Origin: Paralithodes platypus
Lineage: Eukaryota > Arthropoda > Malacostraca > Decapoda > Lithodidae
DNA length: 64,000 bases
Direction: 5' to 3'
Assembly (NCBI GenBank): GCA_032716605.1
Contig: CM064523.1
Coordinates: 40,021,526 to 40,085,525 of the forward strand
The notes under the pieces were generated by a model. It was not told where the DNA came from and ran no database searches. It saw only the letters and a program-made list of their open reading frames with translations. Positions 32,410-43,772 of the stretch are shown piece by piece. Numbering within the stretch: position 1 is the first letter of the stretch; every line of letters begins with the position of its first letter. A program made the translations under genes and the position numbers.

Positions 32410-33270
32410 TCAATAAAGTTATTTTTATGAAGTTATTTGTGTCTCTGTCACTTATACTTAGTTTTATTGTTATTATTATGAGTAGTTATTATTATTTATA
32501 CTGGACTATGGTTATTGATAGTGTCATTTTCACTTTTATGTATTGTTAGGTAAGCTAATAATATATATAGTGTCACTTTCACTTGTTCAAATTATTATGA
32601 AGGCACTTATTATTACTTATGTGTGTCTCTTTCACTTATACTTAGTGTTATTATTATTATAGTGTCACTTTCACTGGACTATGATAATTGATAGTGTAAT
32701 TTTCACTTTTATGTATTGTTGTTGTTGTTGTTGTTCCCCAAGCTGCCTGGCCGAACAGCCCCGAGGCCCCGAGCAAGGCCAAGGCCATAACCGAGCGCCC
32801 CCACAGAACCCTCCCTGCCGACCACAATAAAGCCTGGGTGACCGAAGTCACTCCATGGTGGGGAGCTTAGGAGGGTGCAGAAACGCCCGGGAAACCAAAA
32901 CCCCACCCAGGCCCCTGTGCCCCTCAGCAATTATGAAGAGAAAGTTAAGGGGCAAATGAAAAATGTGACGCTTTGGCTTCCAATCTTGGTAGATTGGGAG
33001 GTCAATCCACGAAAGAGACGCCGTCACTTGAGATCTAGAAAATATATAAGTAAAAGGAACAATCAGAGTAAGCTATGGGTATGGCAGAGCTCGCTCAGTT
33101 CTCACTCTGATAGACCAGCCCATCACCATTTATGTATTGTTAAGTAAGCTAATAATATATACTGTATAGTGTCACTTTCACTTGTTCATATTGTTATGAA
33201 GACACTTATTAATACTTATGTGTGTCTCTTTCACTTATACTTAGTTTTATTATTACTATTAGCCTACATT
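32410..33270. repeat. about 183-bp tandem repeat, three copies, split by a SINE-like element
   Basis: The phrases CACTTATACTTAGT and TAAGCTAATAATATATA with AGTGTCACTTTCACTTG recur. When the inserted element (32,721-33,128) and its target duplication are removed, the spacing is about 183 bp. The array sits beside the 3' end of the piggyBac transposase and may be its subterminal region. Confidence 0.7.
32721..33128 (-). mobile_element. SINE-like element A, LINE-derived 3' tail
   Basis: Flanked by TTTATGTATTGTT at 32,708-32,720 and 33,129-33,141, a 13-bp target duplication. On the minus strand it starts near GATGGGCTGGTC and ends in (AAC)n. The last 85 bp match the 3' end of the LINE at 21,741-24,903 (CTCGGGGCTGTTCGGCCAGG). 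408 bp. No tRNA A or B box is visible, so it may be a deletion derivative of a LINE, not a true tRNA SINE. Confidence 0.85.
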
Positions 33271-33306
33271 TTAGAGAGTGCCACTTTTACTGTCATTGTC
33301 ACGGGC

Positions 33307-33792
33307 ACTTCAATAATCGATTAGAGTGTGAAAGTCGTTGAAGCACTGTCCAGCGCACAGTGCCACTTGACACTCGAGGTATTCCCATGTTGTTTTGCTC
33401 ACTTTGTGGGGTCTGCGAGTTGTGTGGCTGCACACATGGCACCTCTTCTGACTCCTAACTTTACTACCGGGTGCTTTGAAAGGAAGGAGGTGGAGCTGGT
33501 GCTTCCTGAAGAAGTCGGCACACCCCGTGCGGTCCAGCTGGACTGGTCCGTGTAGTGGTCTCCCAGGTTCCGCATATTTAGCCAGGAGCTCAATTATCAC
33601 CTGCTTGTGGAACTTCTGCAGGGACTTGTACTTCTTGTCTCCGAGAGTCCACAGACGGTAGATGTTGTAGGCATTGAGGGCCGACATATCTACCGTATGC
33701 AGAATAAACTTCTTATACCACCTGCAAGATGTTCGCAGGCAGTCGATGAAGCCCATCTGCATGTCGGACTTGTTGACGAGGCGCATATTTAG
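33307..33792 (-). pseudogene. piggyBac transposase, C-terminal part
   Basis: On the minus strand NMRLVNKSDMQMGFIDC carries the third catalytic aspartate (KSD), followed by WYKKFILHTVDMSALNAYNIYR. A C-terminal cysteine-rich domain follows: KRCHVCSHTTRRPHK and ECQVALCAGQCFNDFHTLIDY, the zinc-binding, DNA-end-recognising tail of piggyBac proteins. A SINE-like element at 33,793-34,207 separates it from the core. The stop after LIDY is at the normal place. The frame within this part is intact. Confidence 0.88.
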
Positions 33793-34207
33793 GTTGTTGT
33801 TGTTGTTGTTGTTGTTCCCCAAGCTGCCTGGCCGAACAGCCCCAAGGCCCCGAGTAAGGCCAAGGCCATAAACGAGCGCCCCCACAGAACCCTCCCTGCC
33901 GACCACAATAAAGCCTGGGTGACCGAAGCCACTCCATGGCGGGGAGCTGAGAGGGTGCGTAAACGCCCGGGAAACCAAAGCCCCACCCAGGGCCCTGTGC
34001 CCCTCAGCAATTATGAAGAGAAAGTTGAGGGGCAAAGGAATAATGTGACGCTTTAGCTTCCAATCTTGGTAGATTGGGAGGTCAATCCACGGAAGAGACG
34101 CCGTCACTTGAGATTTAGAAAATATATAAGTAAAAGGAACAGTCCGAGTAAGCTATGGGTATGGCAGAGATCGCTCAGGTCTCACTCTGATAGACCAGCC
34201 CATCGCC
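33793..34207 (-). mobile_element. SINE-like element B inserted in the piggyBac transposase
   Basis: Same 5' start (GCGATGGGCTGG) and same (AAC)n end as element A, about 95 percent identical. It interrupts the transposase between …AAVLDYN and NMRLVNKSD…. A clear target duplication could not be delimited. Confidence 0.85.
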
Positions 34208-34758
34208 AGCCCATTGTAGTCCAGGACAGCAGCTGGTTTCTGGACGGGCTATTTGGTTCTTCGGTCCACCTTCCCTGTGGCGACCATCTCGGCCTTGTGG
34301 CATGTGGTAAGGAGGTTGACCATGCGCTGGTCATGCCAGTAGATAGAGAGGATGGGGCCACTATTCTTGTGGAAGATGTCCGTCTGCTTCGTCTTTGTTG
34401 GGTAGGCTGGCATGCCCCTCCTCTTGGCCTTGACTGTACCGACAGTTCCGGTCTTGCGGTCATGGAGGTACTTGGTTAGGATGGGCGACGTGTAGTAATT
34501 GTCAGTGTAGAGAATGTGGTTCTTATGGAAGTGTTTCTCCATCTTTTTCTGCACGACAGCGCCACCAAATCCAATCTCGGGGTCAGTCTCAATTTCCCCA
34601 CCACTGCCGCTGTAGACCACAAAGTCCAGCACATATCCCGTCTTGCAGTCGCAGAGGACGAAGAGCTTGATGCCGAAGCGGTGTCTCTTGGACAGGATAT
34701 ACTGCCTGAAATGCAGCCTACCACGGAACAGGACCAGAGACTCATCCAGGCACATCTT
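34208..34758 (-). pseudogene. piggyBac transposase, catalytic core
   Basis: KMCLDESLVLFRGRLHFRQYI holds the first catalytic aspartate and LYTDNYYTSPILTKYL the second. RRGMPAYPT and WHDQRMVNLLTT are other family blocks. piggyBac transposases excise and insert DNA at TTAA without a footprint. Two in-frame TAG codons break this part: one before KMCLDES (about 34,756-34,758) and one after VDRRTK (about 34,246-34,248). Otherwise the frame is clean. Confidence 0.9.
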
Positions 34759-35392
34759 CTAATATGGAATCAGGTAGGTGGTAAACCGATGACGTATCAT
34801 GTCATACAGCTTCCTGATCTTCCATAATGAGTTGGGAAAGTGGACTGCCATATTGTTGGTCAGGTGGAGATAGGAGAGGATGTCAAAGTACCTGTCCCTG
34901 GACATGTACTTGCCAAATGCTGGAGTCGTGATGAGGTCGGCAGTGATCCAGTAGTCTGCCAGAGCGTGCTTCCTGATATGTGTCATCAGGATAGTGAGTG
35001 CCAAGAACACATGCAGTTCTGCCACAGTGACAGCTCTCCATGCCACCATCTTGGCACTGGTATTCCTGCCAAGAAAGTTGGCACAGATGTCATGATGGTT
35101 GTTGGTCTCCTCAACGAGGTATTCCATGACTTCATTGTCATAGAAGCCGCAGAAAAGTTCATTGGGGGTAGCATTTGGGCCACAGGGATATGCCGATGAC
35201 ACCTTGGAACCAACCTGCTGCTCGTCAAAGGCAGGACAATCTGGCTCAAAATCCGCCCCATCTGTCCAGACAAACAAATGGGATGAGCGTGCATGTGCAG
35301 CAGGCACACACCCAGGCACACGCCCTTGTCCAAGCGGACACCCTGCATGCCCCTGCCCACGCCCAGGGGCAGCGGCGTCGTCAGGCTGAACC
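34759..35392 (-). pseudogene. piggyBac transposase, N-terminal part, truncated by gap
   Basis: ELFCGFYDNEVMEYLVEETN, KMVAWRAVTVAELHVFLALTILM, LADYWITADLITTPAFGKYMSRDRYFDILSYLHLTNN and LWKIRKLYDMIRHRF follow the usual N-terminal order of the family (a W-T, F.....R.RF..I...LHF pattern). The frame runs into the N block, so the true start is not visible. It ends at the TAG before the catalytic core. Confidence 0.88.
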
Positions 35393-35492
35393 NNNNNNNN
35401 NNNNNNNNNNNNNNNNNNNNNNNNNNNNNNNNNNNNNNNNNNNNNNNNNNNNNNNNNNNNNNNNNNNNNNNNNNNNNNNNNNNNNNNNNNNN
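35393..35492. other. assembly gap (100 N)
   Basis: A run of exactly 100 N, the usual placeholder for a gap of unknown size. The junction of the piggyBac 5' end and the inverted LTR is hidden here. Confidence 0.98.
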
Positions 35493-36714
35493 AGGACACA
35501 AAGCGTGTATCTTAAAATACACAAACAAGTAGGATACATTATATAAAAACAAGGGAGTGCAACAACTCTGTGACACACTAATAATAGCCACTCAAAACAG
35601 TACTTCCTTAGCCAAACGTAACAGCCAAACTGGGTTGTGCACTAGGGCACCAACCTAGGCTAAAATAAGGCGTGAATAATTCCTAAAGCATACGCAATTA
35701 AAGTTAATAAACACAATGCTGTCTTTCTCACTAATAAAGTCTAACAGTGGCATGAAAGGTACAAGGAGCCTAGGCAGAGCGCAAGCATGCTCGTAGCCTA
35801 CTGTCTCCCCTTGAACAGATTTCCCTTATGTTACGTTAAGTGACTTGGAGGCTCTCTTGGTAAGTCCAGATCTCAAGTATCTGTTCTTACCCTGGCGCTC
35901 CACAAAGGTAACAAATGAGGTAGCAAGCATACGGGCAAGAGTAGGCAAAAGCCCTTCGCTTCTATGCTGCTTCCACTCGCAAAGGAAAAATATGCACAAG
36001 GGTTACAGGCTACCTAGCTCCGTCGAAGTCGTACAGGCTCTGACTTGCCATATACTTAACTCGGACAAAGACCAAAGATACCCTCCACTGTCTAGCATTA
36101 AATAGTAGGAAAGAACAACTCAATAAGTAGAAAAGCACCCCAATACTATGATACCATGTGACTATGACTCTAATAATCCCTAAAGCTAGTGCAAAACATA
36201 TATGTTAGGACTGGTGCTAGTAATACGACTGGCCGACTATGGAAGTCGTATGCAGAACCAGAAGGGATAAGTAATTGAATAAAGACAAGAAGTATGAAAA
36301 AGAAAGAAGTTCAGAGAGAGAAACAGTAGTACAGAGGGTTAGATTGGGGACAGATTGCAAGGGATGTCTAGGACCAAGCACAACATACCAAGCTCTGAAG
36401 AGACACGCGAGAAGGATGGCCGCACCACCTTACTAGGGACAGGCGGCCTCCAATCACCTACGACTACGTCATGAAGAACAGGCGTCATATGACGCTCCGG
36501 GCCAGCCTACCAATCACGAGCGTGGTAACCTCCGCCCGAGCGAGGAAGGCACACTTTACATACACACGCACATATTACCACCCTCGCTGCTTCCTTCTCG
36601 CTCTCTCTCCTTGCAATTCACCACTACACTCTTATTACTCTATCAATGATATAAAATACTTCCAAGTGTCACAGACAAGAATAAAAACCACCACTGATCT
36701 GTCTGTGAAAACAT
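35493..36714 (-). mobile_element. inverted LTR of a related Ty3/Gypsy element
   Basis: Read on the minus strand it resembles the LTRs of the element at 36,715-43,772. 36,625-36,712 matches inverted 42,100-42,190 (TCACAGACAG…GTGGTGG…TTTTATATC). Further in are shared phrases such as GCTCGTAGCC and CAGATC..AAGTATCTG. Both this LTR and the next are cut at 36,714/36,715. No internal region of this element is visible. Confidence 0.65.
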
Positions 36715-37923
36715 CCCATTGTATTGCATGCGCCGTCCTCAGAGATATTTACATGTACTTAGAATAGGTTTGAGGGTTCTTAGTTAGTATAGGTTAAAAA
36801 CTTTGTGTGTCTCCATTATTGATTTAGTGTTTCTGCTTCTTTTATTTAATGCTAGGACTGGGATAAGGTAACTGTAGTCGTTGCCTCCGTGGTGGGAACG
36901 GTTTGCTTATACCTACACGCCTTCGCCGGGTCCTGTGGGAGCTTGGGTTGTCTTTTCGGTTGCGTCCTTTGCGACTGCAGCATTGTGTTGACTGAGGGTT
37001 TTGGCCTGTACCAGTTCCACACTTTGCTGCCTCTTTGCTTGTCTTTAGAGGGTCGCCAGGATAGAACCAGATACTTGTGATCTGGATCTATCAAGAGAGC
37101 ACCCTAGTCAATTAACGTAACTTAAAGGATGCAGTCTTAAGGACATCGCTAGGCTACGAGCCTGTCTTGCTCAACCCCAGTTCCTTACCTAGAGTGTCCC
37201 AGCTAGGGACATTATTGATCGAGTAGACACTTGTTAGTATTTAATATAAGCTCTTTGATATGTGCGCATTATTATTCACAGCATTTATTATTCTATGTTG
37301 TTGTTGAGCCGCACAACCATAGCAGACTGTTTCGTTGATGAGGAAGTACTTCTTTTAGTGTCGAGCATTGCTACCGTTGCGCATTTATAGTATTCTCGTG
37401 TCAGTTAACATTATATGTCCTATCTTTTAGTGTATTCAATTTACACGTGTGTGTCCTGCCTCCTGCCTTTATATAGTTTAAGATACGAGCATCTTATGAG
37501 CATCAGACTTCTTCAGAAGTTTTCCAGGTCTATGCTGTAGGGACTATACTTCACTATCTTTCAGATAGGAGTGAAGAGTTTATTGTTGTTTAGAGTAACT
37601 GTATTGAAGCATCTTTTTATTGTATTAAATCTGGCAGTGATTAAATTGATCTTTCCATAGATTCCTTTTTATGCATTTTAACGTAACTTGCATCCTGTTT
37701 GTGATCAGGCTATACCAGTGTGGGTTAGCCTGAAGTAGAGTACATTTATGCCCAGTTAAGGATACCCCGCTATCGCAGATTAACTCTGGAGGGTATAGGT
37801 GTTTTTGTTCGCCGGCATATAAGTTCGAGGGTTTGGATCTAGCATACCGTTGTTGCATAGTGCCCTATTACTAGTCCAAAATTTAAGTGCCCTTGTTTTA
37901 TTCGTAGTCTCAGTCGTAAAACA
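36715..37923 (+). mobile_element. left LTR of the Ty3/Gypsy element, 5'-truncated
   Basis: Closely matches 42,570-43,772 (for example CCCATTGTATTGCATGCGCC, ATATTTACATGTACTTAGAA). It lacks about 580 bp of the LTR start, where an inverted LTR piece abuts. It ends GTCGTAAAACA, followed by AATGGTGACC, a primer-binding-site-like start. Frames inside are not genes. Confidence 0.85.
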
Positions 37924-38107
37924 AATGGTGACCTTGCCTAGTATCTTATCTTAGTCGTCATAACAAATGGCGACCTTGCCTAGTATTTTATCTTACTCGT
38001 CATAACAAATGTCGACCTTGCCTGCTATCTTATCTTAGTCGTCATCACAAATGGCGACCTTCCCTAGTATCTTATCTTAGTCCTCATAACAAAATGGCGA
38101 CCTTAGT
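37923..38107 (+). repeat. 42-bp tandem repeat containing the primer-binding-like sequence
   Basis: Four units plus a partial fifth begin AAATGGYGACCTTGCC and end TTAGTCGTCATAAC. Each unit end resembles the LTR 3' end and each start resembles the primer-binding site. The array lies exactly at the LTR/internal junction. Confidence 0.85.
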
Positions 38108-38225
38108 CTGGGATTTAGGGAACTAAGAAATAATTGCAGAATTTTTGGACATTTGTTTTTGAGGAATATTTTGGATACGTTTAGATTTTTTTGTTTTGGC
38201 AACGTAGTATAGCACTTGAGTTGTC

Positions 38226-39360
38226 TTCAAGCATAGTCACTGGCAGCGTGGTTTGCCCCTGGGTGGATCACTGGGTGGGTCTCCAATTGTTGCATCTCTT
38301 CCTCCTCAAGCTTTAACTCCAGATATGATCTTCCAGCTTGAGATGGCTAAGATGGATAAGCAGCAGGATTCTGAGCTTGAGATGGCTAGGATTCAGGCTG
38401 AGCAACGACAGCATAAGGCTGAGCTCGAGCAACGGCAACGAGAGGCTGAGCTTAGGTTTCAGGCTGAGGAGAGAAAGGCCATACGTGAGGCTGAGCTTCA
38501 GGTTGAGGCTACGAAGTACTGTTCAGACATAGAGCTTGAGAAGTCTCGGGTGGAGTCAACAGGGCAGCGTCTCAGTTCTGGGAATCGAGGTGTTGATCAG
38601 TCTTTATCGCACCTTCTTAAGTTAGTCCCTGCATTTGACGAGTCGGGTGTCACCGAGTTTTTCCTGCGTTTTGAGAAGAAGTGCCGGGAGCACCAATGGC
38701 CCGAGGGTAAGTGGGCAGCCCTTGTTTCCTCTAGGTTGGTTGCCAAAGGACTCAAGGCATATGATGCGTTGCCCTTGCAGTCTTGCATCGATTATGAAGT
38801 ATTGAAGGAAGCTGTTCTGCGGGCGTACGAGTTACAACCAGAGACATTATAGGTTGAAGTTTCGGGGTGTTACGAAGGGTCCGTGAGTGCAACTTTTTCT
38901 AGAAACATGCCCGGGAACTGTCTGATGCTTTGAGAAAATTGGCTGAGGTCAGAGAAGGTGACGACATTCGAAGAGCTTGAGTATTTAGTCCTTTCTAGAG
39001 CAATTTTTTTAAATGCACAGGCGGCGACCTGACTTTGAACCTCAAAGAGAAACAACCTAAAACTCTACAAGAGGCAGCTGAGATGGCTGACCTGAGAATG
39101 TCGCTGATTCGTGGGTCCGGGTCTGCACAACGGACCGATGCAGTTAACAAGGGGCGCAACACTCCACCCCCCAGAGTCAGTGATGCAACATTTAATAACG
39201 AAAGTAAGAGCAATGATACTAATTTTGATCACAAACCAAAAACACGTCCCGTTTAAGAAAGGTCAGGGCCCTTCACCACCTCAGGGGAAGTCCAAGGGTG
39301 AAGTTAGAGTGTTTTAAGTGTCATAACAAGGGGCATTTTGCACGTTTCCTGCCCTAGTAA
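38226..39360 (+). pseudogene. Ty3/Gypsy gag, decayed
   Basis: The first frame (38,253-38,852) has a strongly charged coiled coil (MARIQAEQRQHKAELEQRQREAEL) and then a SCAN-like capsid region (FDESGVTEFFLRFEKKCREHQWPEGKWAALVSSRLVAKG and YEVLKEAVLRAYEL). The rest continues through frameshifts near 38,850, 38,885 and 39,010 (KQPKTLQEAAEMADL). Near 39,310 the motif CFKCHNKGHFARF is a CCHC knuckle; an extra base shifts the frame just before its last cysteine. Gag would package the RNA. Confidence 0.8.
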
Positions 39361-39422
39361 CCAACCTACAGCAGTCGTGTCTCTGGCTAGCAACATTGGG
39401 GTGTCTCTGAGGTCTTCTGCGT

Positions 39423-40349
39423 TTGCCCAGGGTGATATGTCAGATGCGGGGGGCACAGCCAGTGAAGGAAGGTGTCCGGAAGGCTCGAAACCTGGTCCGC
39501 GATGCTTTTTGCGACCATAGAGGGCGTGGCTGCGTGAGTTGGGCTGGTTGCAAGCATGGGTTGGAATTATTGCGTGATACAGGTGCAATCCCCAGGACTC
39601 TGATGAAAAACTTTACAGGCCAACCTATAAACGCGGCACGGGTAGTTGTGGTGCAGGGTATTAATGCTACACGGTCAAACCCGTTGGTTCGAGTGGAGCT
39701 GGAGGTTGATGGTGTGACACGAGAGATAGATGTTGGAATTGTAGAGAAACTGCCAGTAGAGGGCATCGACCTTCTTCTCGGCAACGACTTTGCTTTGCCT
39801 ACTTCTGAGGTTCCACCCTTAGTCGGGGCCGACCGGGGGGCGGACGTGAGTAGGGAGGGGCAGGAGTTGGTCGAGAGGTGTCAATTACAGCAGAGGGCGT
39901 GTGTTGTCACCCGATCTCGTGCATCTAAGGTGTCACAGCCTATTCCTCAGTCTCTAGACCAGCGGAGGAACGGTCGGAAGGAGAAAGCTAAAGTTGGGAG
40001 AAGTTTTGTGAGTTTTGATCCAGCGGCTCTTCTTGGCGACTCGGTACTTCACCCAGAGGTGAGCTCTGGAGTGGCCCCAGAACCTGTCCCCCCTAGTGAC
40101 ATGGTTGGGCGTGATGGCACTCCGCGACAGAGTAGTTCCCAGGTGGAGAAGAGTTGTGGGAACGGGGCTATTGAACACGAAGACGGGGAAACATGTCATG
40201 TGCACCTGTTAAAGGAGTTTGTGAGGCAACCACCTGAGCAGCCTACTGTCCCTGCGTTGGTCTGCAGCGGCCAAGGTGGAGAAGGAGAGGAGGGCAGTGG
40301 GGCACAGGTGGAGGAGAGTTGTGATTGTCATGTCTCGGCGGAGCAGTAG
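39423..40349 (+). pseudogene. Ty3/Gypsy aspartic protease region
   Basis: Open frame of 308 codons. LELLRDTGAIP carries the active-site D-T-G triad, followed by VRVELEVDGVTREIDVGIVEKLPVEGIDLLLGNDFAL, the flap and the ILG-like block of Gypsy proteases. RACVVTRSRASK and an acidic linker come after. The frame ends at a TAG (40,347) and continues in other frames without clear domains to 40,960. Confidence 0.75.
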
Positions 40350-40959
40350 GCGGGGGACACGAGTCTGGTGGCTGTGGAAGCGCTAGAGCACCTGCCTGAG
40401 CAGCAGTGTGCAGCGCTCCAGCACCGGCTCGGTTTATACCCCACTGGTCGTGCCGAGCACCCAGGCCTCACAACTCATGCGGTGCACGATGTTCCGCTGG
40501 CAGGTCACGTGAGTGTTAGTAGACCGTTTGCCTCGTTGTTTCGGTGGTTTAAGGTGGGCGACGAGGCTTTGGCATGGTTGTCAGGTCAGGGTCGACCCAT
40601 GGCTGCCAAGGTGGTGGTCAGAATGAGGACATTGAGAAGATTGGTGAGGTGGGCTGTGGAGTGGATGTGCCCGGTCGTCGCATAGCCTCCCAATGCTGCT
40701 CTAGTCGAATGCAACAGCCCTACCATAGACCGATTGTATCTGGCCAGGTCGCTGAAGGCGGTGATGCTGCGCAGGCAGATGTAGTCGCAAGGAATGCGGG
40801 GGTGCGCAAGTACGCATCGGCGGGGAAGCCTTAGCAATTATGAACTATGGGAGTGCTGCACAGGTGGTACTGATTGTCCCTCTCATGACCTGGCTGTTCT
40901 AGGAACGAAGGTGGAGAAAGAAGCTGCGGGCTCGGCTGGGTTATGGGAGGGCACTAGTC

Positions 40960-41600
40960 ATGTTGTGCTTCGAGATAAGTTGCAACCTCTGTTCCTGAGC
41001 GCCAAGAGATTGTTTACTAGGCTGTGGCAGAACATCAGCATGTTGGTTGCTTCTCCAGGCCTGATGTACGGGGTAGAATCCGACATGGAGGCTGGAGACA
41101 GTGCAAGGCTCAAGTTAGTTCCCTACCGGATAAATCCTGCTCAACAGTCTGTTGTGAAAGCAGATCTAGACTACATGTGGAAAAAGGGTCTGAGGGGTAA
41201 AGGATATTATGAGTGGCCGTTGCCAGTGACTTTGCAACCTGAGTTGAGTGGCAAGATCCGTGTGTATGTTGATTGCAAGAGTGTGGGTGCATTATCCCTG
41301 ACAGACGCCTATCCATTACTCAGAGTTGACGACACCATAGACCGCTTCGGGGCTGCCTCGCTCATCACGAAGGTAGAAATAGTGAAAGGTTATTGGCAGG
41401 CCCCGTTGCCGGAGAGAGCGAAGAGAAGTGCCAGTCTTGTGATGAACTGGGCAGTTATCAGTGTCAGGTGTTGTTTTGCTGCCGGAACACAAGATGGATG
41501 TGTGGCATGTTAAGGGCACTGATAATGATTTGGCTGATTGTTGTCACGGGAGGGTATGTTTGCAGGAGAACCCTCGCCGTTCAGTCAGTGTGTTTTGAGA
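40960..41600 (+). pseudogene. Ty3/Gypsy pol, truncated reverse transcriptase with an RNase H remnant
   Basis: VESDMEAGDSARLKLVPYRINPAQQ and IRVYVDCKSVGALSLTDAYPLLRVDDTIDRFGAASLITKVEIVKGYWQAPL are the N-terminal RT motifs, with DLLKGYW altered. Where the YVDD box should follow, the sequence jumps within about 60 bp to a frame reading LLPEHKMDVWHVKGTDNDLADC, the end of RNase H. So the catalytic RT core and most of RNase H are deleted, and integrase is absent. This copy is non-autonomous. Confidence 0.8.
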
Positions 41601-41986
41601 GTGGAGAAAAACCAGGCTTGCCCCTGTAGAGCAGCCGTCAAAAACAACATTAAAATTAAATAATAAAAATCACATAAATACTCTTTCTTTTTGATAGTTA
41701 ATTGTAAGTTGCCAATGTCATAGCTAGAGTCCTAAGTTGAACCTGTCTTTCACTTAGTAGGCTGGGCTCTGTGAAGCTCGCTCAGGGAGCATAGCAGGCT
41801 AAAATTATAATATTGTGTTTGGGAGGGGTTGTAAGATTTTCTTTATGATTATATGTTGTTTTATTTAAGATTGAGCTTTGCATTTCATTTCTGGTGGAGT
41901 GGCTGGGTGTGGCGGTTCTTGTCGGCATTCTGCCTGGTCAGATATGGTGCTCGCCTAATGTTGAGCGTCCCATATCTTGGGCGGGG
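41601..41986 (+). other. 3' internal region of the Gypsy element with polypurine tract
   Basis: No coding sequence. It ends in GGGCGGGG (41,980-41,986), a polypurine tract directly before the TGTGACG start of the right LTR. Confidence 0.65.
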
Positions 41987-43772
41987 TGTGACGTCTACCA
42001 GCATTAGCAGAATTGCCTCTCGTTAGCCACTAGCGCTCGCCAGGGACATCGAAATGGGCTACAGTTATCCGAGAATGTTGTTCTTTCTTTCCTAGTAATC
42101 GCATTGTCACAGACAGTCCAGTGGTGGTCTTTGTTTCGTCTGTGACAACGGGTTATATTTTATATCAACAATAGTGATAATAGTACCAGCGTGGGAATGA
42201 GAAAGACTTTCAGAGCGAGAAGGTAGTGGGTGTCTGAGTCACGCGTGCATTCCTGCTTCTCGCTCGCCATTGGCCGGCGTGTCTTGCTGTGTCACGTGAC
42301 ACTTGCTGTCTTGTGACGTCTCGGCCCGTGATTGGCCGACCATCGCACCTTTGCGGGCTCCTGTGTAACTAACCTCCTCCATGAGGGTTCCCAGGAGTTG
42401 TCCTCCTCAGGACAGGCTTGGCGCGCGTGCTTCTAACATCCCTTGCATACTCTCTCCCGATCACCCCCTTTACCACTGTTTCTCTCACTCGATTATCTCT
42501 TTCCATACTCTAACCTTTATTAACTGCACAACACTCCCCTTGGGTTCTGCATACGGTTTCCATAGCCGGCCCATTGTATTGCATCCGCCATCCTCAGAGA
42601 TATTTACATGTACTTAGAATAGGTTTGAGGGTTCTTAATTAGTATAGGTTAAGAACTTTGTGTGTCTCCATTATTGATTTAGTGTTTCTGCTCTTTTATT
42701 TAATGCTATACTGGGATAAGGTAACTCTAGTCATTGTCTCTGATGTGTGTACGGTTTGCTTATACCTACACGACTTCGACCGGTCCTGTGGTAGCCTGGG
42801 TTGTCTTTTCGGTTGCGTCCTTTGCGAGTGCAGCATTGTGTTGACTGAGGGTTTTGGCCTGTACCAGTTCCACACTTTGCTGCCTCTTTGCTTGTCTTTA
42901 GAGTGTCGCCATGATGGAAACCTGGTACTTGTGATCTGGATCTATCAAGAGAGCACCTCAGTCAATTAACGTAACTTAAAGGATGCAGTCTTAAGGACAT
43001 CGCTAGGCTACGAGCCTGTCTTGCTCAACCCCAGTTCCTTACCTAGAGTGTCCCAGCTAGACATTATTAATCGAGTAGACACTTGTTAGTATTTAATATA
43101 AGCTCTTTGATATGTGCGCATTATTATTCACAGCATTTATTAGTCTAGGTTGTTGTTGAGCCGCACAACCATAGCAGACTGTTTCGTTGATGAGGAAGTA
43201 CTTCTTTTAGTGTCGAGCATTGCTACCGTTGCGCATTTATAGTATTCTCGTGTCAGTTAACATTATATATCCTATCTTTTAGTGTATTCAATTTACACGT
43301 GTGGTGTCCTACCTCCTGCCTTTATATAGTTTAAGATACGAGCATCTTATGAGCATCAGACTTTCTTCAGAAGTTTCCAGGTCTATGCTGTAGGACTATA
43401 CTTCACTTTCTTTCAGGTAGGAGTGAAGAGTTTATTGTTGTTTAGAGTAACTGTATTGAAGCATCTTTTTATTGTATTAAATCTTGCAGTGATTTAATTG
43501 ATCTTTCCATAGATTCCTTTTATGCATGTTAACGTAACTTGCATCCTGTTTGTTATCAGGCTATACCAGTGTGGGTTAGCCTGAAGTAGAGTACATTTAT
43601 GCCCAATTAAGGATATCCCGCTATCGCAGATTAACTCTGGAGGGTATAGGTGTTTTTGTTCGACGGCATATAAGTTCGAGGGTTTGGATCTAGCATACCG
43701 TTGTTGCATAGTGCCCTATTACTAGTCCAAAATTTAAGGGCCCTTGTTTTATTCATAGACCCGGTCGTAACA
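41987..43772 (+). mobile_element. right LTR of the Ty3/Gypsy element
   Basis: Begins TGTGACGTC after the polypurine tract and ends GGTCGTAACA at 43,772; 1,786 bp. The second two thirds match the left LTR. The first 580 bp hold paired TCACAGAC/GTCTGTGA motifs around 42,110-42,150. The minus-strand LTR at 61,729-63,586 has the same type of ends (TGTGACG and GTCGTAACA). Confidence 0.87.

Noticed and set aside
35162..35591. Frames crossing the N block
   Set aside because: They depend on the 100 N placeholder and are not real continuous coding sequence.
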